Assembly: GCA_036345935.2 (NCBI GenBank)
Contig: JADWOT020000001.1
Coordinates: 2,531,258 to 2,595,257, forward strand
DNA length: 64,000 bases
Reading direction: 5' to 3'
Origin: Taenia hydatigena
Lineage: Eukaryota > Platyhelminthes > Cestoda > Cyclophyllidea > Taeniidae
The notes under the pieces are model-generated. The model did not search any database. It was not told where the DNA came from and saw only the letters and a program-made list of their open reading frames with translations. Below are positions 57,617 to 64,000 of the stretch, one piece after another. Position 1 is the stretch's first letter; each line of letters starts with the position of its first letter. The position numbers and the translations under genes were made by a program.

Positions 57617-58357
57617 TTAATCATGATTTGGAAGAAATCCACGGCAGGCCACGCTGCCACAATAACAAGGCTTTTGGGAGGCTCCACTACTACACCGTTC
57701 ACCGTAGTCGTAGGACACCTCCTCACCCTCGCATATGTCTCGACAAGCAAAGAATGCCAGAAGTGGGAGTAGGGAGTCAACTCGGACGGGAATAACAGTT
57801 AGGCTGGGATCACAAGAGTGGTTTATAAGACTGGAGAGGGGAAGAGTCTCAAACCCATCCCCTGCACCGTCCACAACCGTCTCGAAGACCATTTCGCCTG
57901 CCTCCCCAGCGAACTCTCGAACTGCCAACACGTACACGTGACCCACTGTGTTAGCCTGATTCGCACAGATCCTACTAGCTTCTTCGGGATTGATATAGAG
58001 TCCACGGTAGACGCAGACAAACTCGCCACATCGAATGTTCCGCACAGCACATGCACCGAGGCCCTTGTAGCCTGTCTCGACCCTCCGAATCGCCCCGAAG
58101 TCGTCAACATGATGTTGAACTAGACGGTTTTGACAGGAGGCAGGATTGCACGCACAGCAGCAGTTGCATTCGTACAATGGACGCCGCAGAGGCGCCGTTG
58201 TAGACTGTAGAAGAAGTCCAGTGTCGGGATGATAGTTGAGGCCACCGGAACGACGCAGACAGGCGCATCGAAGGGCATCAACGCAGACATCAGAGCAGTC
58301 GCAGCCGGGCAGTTGGGAGAGGATGAGGTCAGGGGCAAGGTTATCACTGAAGAGCAT
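57617..58357 (-). CDS. SET-domain histone-lysine methyltransferase (SETMAR/SUV39 type)
   Basis: 246 residues, nuclear enzyme expected to transfer methyl from S-adenosylmethionine to a histone lysine. Pre-SET cysteines: PGCDCSDVC ... CAC (residues 18-33) and YECNCCCACNPASCQNRLVQ (62-81). SET: GLGACAVRNI (99-108; the usual GWG is GLG), GEFVCVYRG (111-119), INHSCDPSLTVIPVR (178-192), YDYG (216-219). Post-SET KPCYCGSVACRGFLP (229-243). Layout and length match the SET half of SETMAR; no transposase is attached. Intact in one exon. Directly before the ATG lies CCCCTCGTAG, a pyrimidine-rich acceptor, so an upstream exon or a trans-spliced leader probably supplies the 5' end. The histone target cannot be read from sequence. 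Convergent with the broken galactokinase-like gene. Confidence 0.88.
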   Translation of the reverse strand: MLFSDNLAPDLILSQLPGCDCSDVCVDALRCACLRRSGGLNYHPDTGLLLQSTTAPLRRPLYECNCCCACNPASCQNRLVQHHVDDFGAIRRVETGYKGLGACAVRNIRCGEFVCVYRGLYINPEEASRICANQANTVGHVYVLAVREFAGEAGEMVFETVVDGAGDGFETLPLSSLINHSCDPSLTVIPVRVDSLLPLLAFFACRDICEGEEVSYDYGERCSSGASQKPCYCGSVACRGFLPNHD

Positions 58358-58375
58358 CTACGAGGGGAAAGGGGA
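58358..58375 (-). other. Splice acceptor at the SET start codon
   Basis: On the minus strand TTCCCCTTTCCCCTCGTAG runs straight into ATG. Suitable for cis-splicing from a 5' UTR exon or for spliced-leader trans-splicing, which flatworms use. Confidence 0.45.
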
Positions 58376-59269
58376 ACCTAGAAAAAGACGGAAATCCTTT
58401 TCAGTGCACTGATTGGTTCTGAAGCTTGGATACTTGAAGACCGCAATAAGTAAAGTACAGGGCACGGATGAGGGAGGAGGAGCACTGCATCATAGAACAC
58501 AGCAAATTGTATGAAACTTTTTCACTGGAAAGCGCCCACAACATGCTTGACTTTTAAGACACTACGAAAAGTGCTTAAAAGAAACCACCCCTTGAAATGT
58601 GGCAATGTAGACTGAAGTAACAAAAAGATGCGCCTTTAAACCGCAACGCGTAAAATAACGGCTGAAGTGGAACGCCCAGCAGGACTTCCAACATGTATTA
58701 TACATTAAAAAAGTGATAAAAAAGGTGAGTATGGAAACACAATATAGCATGACGAGTGCAAAGAATTAATTGCGATGCGAAACCAAGGATGTTAGAGAAC
58801 CACTGCACCTAGTTGGCGTGATATCGAAGCACTCACAAAGGAATACCCTCAGGGTGGATAACATCCAAGGCGCACTAACCGTTTCCACAAACAGCGAGAT
58901 ATCAGTTCACTGAACACCCAATTTAAGCAATCAAGAAGTCACACATCAAAAAATGCGCCAATTGAAGGCTACAACACGACGACAATACAATTCGCTTTAA
59001 ACGAGGTAAGTTGGAATAGAGTCTAGTACTCCTTACCGTGTTTTAAAATCACCACAATTTTACGATGTCATCTAAGCGTACATCACTAATTTGAATGGAG
59101 CGCACGGTAAGCGAGGTAAGGAAATAGCCTATAAAGGATTGCATACTAAAAATGGTAAATAAAGAAGCAGTACAAAACTTTTATGGGGACTTCATGCACG
59201 GCTATACCCAAAAAATTAAAAAGGCTTAAATTTCCATAACGGGTTCCTGCATTTAACTTGTGATTTCGC
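58376..59269. other. Intergenic stretch upstream of the SET gene
   Basis: A/T-rich; no gene or clear promoter seen. Confidence 0.4.
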
Positions 59270-59580
59270 TTTAGTTTGGAAACAAATAACAATTGCTTGT
59301 CAGTTGTCTTTATTACAAATTAGAACATGTTGTAGGCAAACTAAGCAGACAAATCACAACAGCTTTTACTCTGGGAATATGGTCCTAGTCATCTGTTAAC
59401 ACCACCCGCATATCCAAACCGAGTGGTGGGAAAGACGAGTTTTGCGAGGGTGTAGTCATAGTGCGTTGGTGGTCTAACTTTTGGTCTTGGAGAAGGACAT
59501 TTTTGTGTCTTGACCACTGCGTCTTCGTCAGAGTGAGTTGACCTCCGGTTCATGGCAGTAGACCCAATCCCTCCACTACA
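59270..59580 (+). repeat. Diverged duplicate pair, copy 2
   Basis: Partner of 55730-56040; about two thirds of bases align. Flanks the SET/galactokinase interval on its right. Confidence 0.5.
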
Positions 59581-61329
59581 TTGAACGTTTAGATTGTGCA
59601 CGAGTGTTATTCCTTCGTTCGTCTTCGGGGAGATCTCCAAAAGTCACACTAACACTTTGGTAGCATAAATGACGTATTGGGGTGCACAATACGTAGAGTA
59701 GATGGAGAATTACTCTTTCTTGTGCTAACTCAAGCCAGGAGGATATGAATCTTACGTCTCTTGCCGCAAGCTAAGGTAGAAGAGACATGCATCTCACGTA
59801 ATCGGTGTTAAAGAACATGTGGTCTTGGCATCCTCTGTGGTGTGCATAATCTTTGAAACTTTGTAATTGCAATTGCGGTGCCTCTAGACTTCCCTGAATA
59901 CGAGAGAAAGAATAATATTTATTGTTATTATTTGATGCATTTAATGGTTGCGTCAATATACATATATAACAAAGAGAATGGGTATGGGCGACTGGAACAG
60001 CCTGGAGACCGCTTTAGACAAAGACGATACGATGGGGAAGACAGGAAGCAGCTCATTAGCGAATCCGGAAGCTATGCATACAATGCACTTCTTAGCTGCT
60101 CTCCCATTTTGAACGACGTCACCGACGTCCCTCTCGGTCAACCTACCTCAACAACCATCACAACGAAATCAGCGCTGCAAGGAAAGCATCCATCACCTAA
60201 CCGTGTTAGTCATGAAGTTTATGCAACTGGGTATACACATGACTGCAATGCCGGTGATGCCTTTTGGTAAATCAAATGGATGTGGAGGTCCGTTGTGATT
60301 GGAAAGTGGGTATGGATACGAGGGTTTGTGTCATCTGTCGCGCGTGTGCACAGCTGGTAGATGGAACTCTGGTCCAAAGTATATTCACACAAGGGTGGAC
60401 GAAATGTTATACGGTTCCTCGCGTAACGAAGCTATTCGGGTGTTTCGGGACTGGCTTCGCTTCCGTTGTTAATAGCTTCTTAAAGAAAGGAGCACAAAGG
60501 TAGTTGACTGGAGCGGGCGGGATTTTTAGCCCATCCCTTATGAGTTGCAAACGATTCGTCCATTCTTAGCATGTGTACTTCGTTCGCCCACCTTACGCAT
60601 ATCACTAAAGAGTGGAGATCAGGGACAGTGTCCTTTATGATTGGGTTTGCATCTCTAGACTTGCCTGAAGACGATGGAAGACACGATGATATGATACAGT
60701 AAAAATACGCTCAACTCAGCGTACGGGGCTGGGCTACCTGCATGGCTCAGAGGCAAGTCCACCCTGCGAAGATACAATGACCATGATAACAGGTTGATAA
60801 TTGCTACAATGCAAGGTTAAGGAGGCAGTAGTGCATTGCGTCTTTAATCGACATCAAGAAGATCTCAAGGGTTGCAGAAGTTCGCTCAGTTAGTAAGCTG
60901 CACCGCCCCCACCATTTGCTGGAGAGGAGATTAGACAATCCCGTATAGAGGAGCCCATTTTACTGGCTTAGGGAAGGGGGAGGGGCGGGACCTAGAAGGC
61001 CATAAACACCGTCTCATGGCCATGTTGCTCTGTAGACCTCGCAACGCGTAGAGATGGAGGAGAGTGCGTGCTCTCTGCACCACTTCCTTAATTACATTCG
61101 CACCACCCCGAAAGGCCACATAAGGCGAATGAGCTTTCCGAACCTCTGCTTCTTTACTAAACATCTAGCTTTCACTTCAGCGCAAGTAGACTACTGATCC
61201 AATGGACGATACTTGACTTCATACACCTCAGCCGTCGGGTGTGCTCGGTGATGTCTTATCCACTGCGCCTGCTGACCGACCAGTCGAATGCTAAGGTCAA
61301 AAACACAGGCAGTCTTCCATAATTTGTGC
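59581..61329. other. Intergenic stretch
   Basis: No supported gene; a 130-codon open frame at 59878-60270 has no recognisable motif or promoter. Confidence 0.4.
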
Positions 61330-61510
61330 CCTGTCACATAACTATCTGATATGTCGCGATCAATTCTTCGCAATTAAAAGAGGAGCTGGTAAAATTACTT
61401 TTGTTGCAACAAGATTAGATGGTTGGGATGTGTTGGGAAGGGAGATTGGTGATGTGGGAGGCGTGAGTATTGGAGAGCACCTTCGAGGTAGGCAATGGTA
61501 GGAGGTGAAG
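61330..61510 (+). repeat. Third copy of the post-E segment
   Basis: Matches 38060-38235 and 62970-63140. It abuts, within about 75 bases, the front of the F module, as expected for a tandem array junction. Confidence 0.75.
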
Positions 61511-61601
61511 TGCTGATGTTGGGTCAGCCGGTAGGCGCAGCCAAAGATTACAATTGGTTCCAGATTGAAGATTAGTTTGGGCGAAGAAGAGGCGTTTCGT
61601 C

Positions 61602-61814
61602 TTGAGTGCAAGGACAATTGCATCCACCGTAAACAACTGGGATTGGTGCAGCGTTGAGGTGGTCATTCGTTTGACTGTGTTAGAGGAAGCAAACTCATTC
61701 CGCATCACAAGCCACACGGTCATCACGCCATGCGAAAGAGGCGAGTTCACACATTGTACGTGCAAAAACGCACTCCACAATCTGTCGTCGCCTCAGACTA
61801 CAACAAGTGACTAG
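61602..61814 (+). CDS. Conserved small ORF with Cys motif, copy 3
   Basis: 70 codons matching 36470-36697 (NNWDWCSVEVVIRLTVLEEA; PCERGEFTHCTC). Same caveats. Confidence 0.22.
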   Translation: MSARTIASTVNNWDWCSVEVVIRLTVLEEANSFRITSHTVITPCERGEFTHCTCKNALHNLSSPQTTTSD

Positions 61815-62299
61815 AGCGAGATTTACCAAGTCCACAGAATTGTTGGGTCACCTGGTATCCGTGGTCATCGGCTGCAGTTGGTTTCCAGTTGAGGGTTGGG
61901 ATTGAATGCATTTACCACCAGCCACCTTCGTGGATGGGGTGGTGAGGCGTGTGGTTGGGAGATGCTATGAGAGCTAACAGTCTTTTGATTTTGTGCGAGA
62001 ACCCATAAAATCAATGGCGGAGGGCTGATGGGTTAGCAGTAGACTTATATTGACCAGTCAGTTATAAGGGTCACATCAAGCCAATTTGATGCCTGCAACG
62101 TCATTGAAATGGGAAATCCAAAGTGCGAATCCAGTGGGGGGCGAATCGAAGAGAGCAGTGAAGGCGTACGTCGTTCGGTTTCGAATCCTTCGTTCATCAG
62201 TATATTCGCATGACCACCACCGTTCGGACAGTCATGTGCTGCCTTCATTGTCTGTTTATACAATCCTCTGTTTTATAGAACCTCAAAAATTCACCTCTT

Positions 62300-62450
62300 C
62301 ATGCGTCCATCCATCCATTTATTCAGCCGTCAACTTTCTCATCATTCCACCCATCCACCAATTCCCCTCTTCTTCCAACCATTTATCCACACCACCATCC
62401 TTCCACCCATCTATTCATCTATCCATCCATCCATCCATCCAGCCACCTCT
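62300..62450 (+). repeat. TCCA-rich tract upstream of gene F
   Basis: Imperfect CATCCATCC repeats about 150-300 bases ahead of the F promoter. Confidence 0.7.
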
Positions 62451-62595
62451 CCCTCCAACAATTCATTTCTGTTTTCTCCACCCAGTTGTCATTTGTTAAT
62501 AGGTAAATTGCATTGTTAATGTGCAAACATGCAACTTCATTACGCGTGACGTTTCTCGCCACTTTAACCAACTCTTGACATCTTCTTGTGCAATG

Positions 62596-62625
62596 GGTCA
62601 AGGCCAATCCAACCTTCTATATATG
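62596..62625 (+). promoter_or_regulatory. Core promoter of gene F
   Basis: GGTCAAGGCCA (half-site 62598-62606), 10 nt, CTATATATG (62617-62625). The preferred ATG lies about 45 nt beyond. Confidence 0.7.
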
Positions 62626-62668
62626 ATGCAGCAAATTGGAAGGCATCATCATCAACCGAAGACCAGAC

Positions 62669-62938
62669 ATGAAGTCGCCGTACACAATCATCGCTCTCTT
62701 CATCGTCATGCTTGCTGTGGCATGGGTCAACGCTGGACTCAATCTTAACCTCACTACCAAAGATTCGGAGGAATGGGTGAGGGAAGCGGATGGAGATAAA
62801 GACGAGGAGGATTACGGGGCGGGTTATGATGAATACGATTACAATGATGGCGACTATGATGTCTTTATAGTGGATTCAGATAATGAAGATGACGAACAGG
62901 AGGATGATAGCTGCAGCGAGTTATTAGAAAAAGATTAG
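62669..62938 (+). CDS. Secreted acidic protein F
   Basis: 89 residues from the ATG at 62669. An in-frame ATG at 62636 lies too near the TATA box and would bury the signal peptide. Signal peptide MKSPYTIIALFIVMLAVAWV, cleaved after NA. Mature part: LNLNLTTKDSEEW, then acidic, Tyr-containing blocks (DEEDYGAGYDEYDYNDGDYD, VDSDNEDDEQEDD) and a tail with one Cys. Paralogue of E with an intact promoter, UTR and frame. Function unknown. Confidence 0.72.
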   Translation: MKSPYTIIALFIVMLAVAWVNAGLNLNLTTKDSEEWVREADGDKDEEDYGAGYDEYDYNDGDYDVFIVDSDNEDDEQEDDSCSELLEKD

Positions 62939-62974
62939 GACAACCTAACGGAATCCGTGTTGGGTCACATAGCC

Positions 62975-63998
62975 GCTTGAATTGTCGCGATAACTTCTCT
63001 CCAAGTAATAGAGCATGTGACAAAATGCTTTTCATTTCAACAAGGTTGGGTGGTTGGGATGTGTTGGGAAGGGAGATTGGTGATGTGGAAGGCGTGAGTA
63101 TTGGAGAGCACCTTCGAGGTAGGCAATGGTAGGAGGTGTGGGATGTTGTCTAGAAACATGCATTGGAGCTGATGTTAGTGCGTGGATCGATGCCGCATCC
63201 ATCGCGGATGCGTTAATTTGTCTATCAATCTTGCATCCGTACATAATCACCCACACACACATCCAAACATGCATATTAGCCCGACCCGACCCGATCCGAC
63301 CAGAGTCATTAACTCCATTCATTTTCCCACACAGGCATTCATCCTGTACGCAACCAATGTCCCTCTCTCTGAGTGTTCTTCAATCTCTTTATTCATTCAT
63401 TCATCCATTTCCCTGTCCATCCCTCTTCCAGTACAAACCATTGATTTACCTACCCACGTCTCTCCCGTGTCCATTCCTCCACTCACCTTTTAATCCATCC
63501 ATCCATCTAGCTCTGCATTTCCATATTCACTTCTTTTTCTTTCATCCATTTATCCATCCACACATCGTTGTGCAGGCTACAAAATTTAAAATCCACCTCC
63601 TTCTGTGGAGTGCTGCTGAGGCACCACGAGTTCACATAAGCTAATTTGGGTGGAGAATACTCGCAGACAACCTCGAACAGTAACTGCATTGAATGTGGTT
63701 GATGTGGAATGGCAAAATGGTCTGGTGAACCCTGTTAGGTTTCCAGTCTTTCCTAACCCTCTCTCTATAGGCTAAGCGCGTTTAAAGTCAAGTCGCCTCT
63801 TTTGATAAAGAGATACAAAGACGAAACAATCGAATCTCTCCTCCTCACTTTCCTTCACTCCTCCGCATACAACGCCATTTCTTTTTTACTTATATTTTGT
63901 TTAGTTCAATGCACTGTTGCCCTCACCTGAAACCATTGGCCGTAACATTTCTGCACCATTTCACCAAATGGGACATCTTCTCCCACCCTCGGTCAAGG
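62975..63998 (+). repeat. E/G intergenic module, copy 2
   Basis: Matches 38070-39110, offset about 24.9 kb, including the TCCA tract (about 63370-63560) and running to the window end. Confidence 0.85.
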
Positions 63999-64000
63999 CC
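63988..64000 (+). promoter_or_regulatory. Half-site of a further G-type promoter at the window edge
   Basis: CTCGGTCAAGGCC, cut by the window end, at the position equivalent to 39097-39108. Confidence 0.5.

Larger units (their letters stand above)
61585..62548 (+). repeat. E/F module front half, copy 2
   Basis: Matches 36443-37430 and, inverted, 54363-55335. No TTC array here; the junction reads GGGCGAAGAAGAGGCG. Confidence 0.85.

Noticed and set aside
59878..60270. 130-codon frame as a gene
   Set aside because: No recognisable motif, promoter, signal peptide or duplicated copy to support it.

Overview
This is eukaryotic DNA, dominated by repeats. It has no operons, Shine-Dalgarno sites or phage/plasmid hallmarks. 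It does show Ty3/gypsy-type LTR elements, TATA boxes, AATAAA signals, splice-site pairs (including a putative 38-nt intron), long microsatellites and segmental duplications. My best guess is a parasitic flatworm (cestode or trematode). That rests on general style (very short intron, secreted low-complexity proteins, gypsy elements) and is an inference, not an identification.

The main theme is a cluster of short, apparently intronless genes for secreted, extremely Asp/Glu-rich proteins. Complete members are A1 (2195-3724), C (22842-23222), D (26500-27129, minus), E (37508-37801), A2 (40796-42238) and F (62669-62938). Broken relatives lie at about 1060-1605, 32420-32882, 33327-33740, 35428-36442 (minus), 39168-39400 and 44800-44913. 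The first 192 bases may be the end of one more gene. Most members share one promoter plan: a TCCA-rich tract, then a TCAAGGYCA-like extended nuclear-receptor half-site, then 7-10 nt later a TATA box, then an ATG about 40-50 nt downstream that opens a signal peptide.

The window is built from repeated blocks. The interval 1.4-18.9 kb recurs in the same order at 39.9-53.6 kb (A gene, dispersed repeat, second repeat, 4.2-kb block). The E/G module at 36.4-39.1 kb recurs at 61.3-64.0 kb, and its front half also occurs inverted at 54.4-55.3 kb. The 4.2-kb block carries exon-like segments of an unrecognised minus-strand gene; the second copy is broken.

Mobile DNA: a decayed gypsy element with paired 227-bp LTRs (5520-9737), a small LTR-bounded non-autonomous element (9779-10653), solo or partial LTRs at 11.03, 18.5, 30.3 and 55.5 kb, and a dispersed non-coding repeat in at least five places.

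Between inverted repeats at 54.4-55.3 and 61.6-62.5 kb lies a single-copy-like island: an intact SETMAR/SUV39-type SET-domain gene (57617-58357, minus) and a broken galactokinase-like gene (about 56.2-57.3 kb). A deleted fragment of the SET gene lies just outside the left repeat. No rRNA, tRNA or CRISPR was found.
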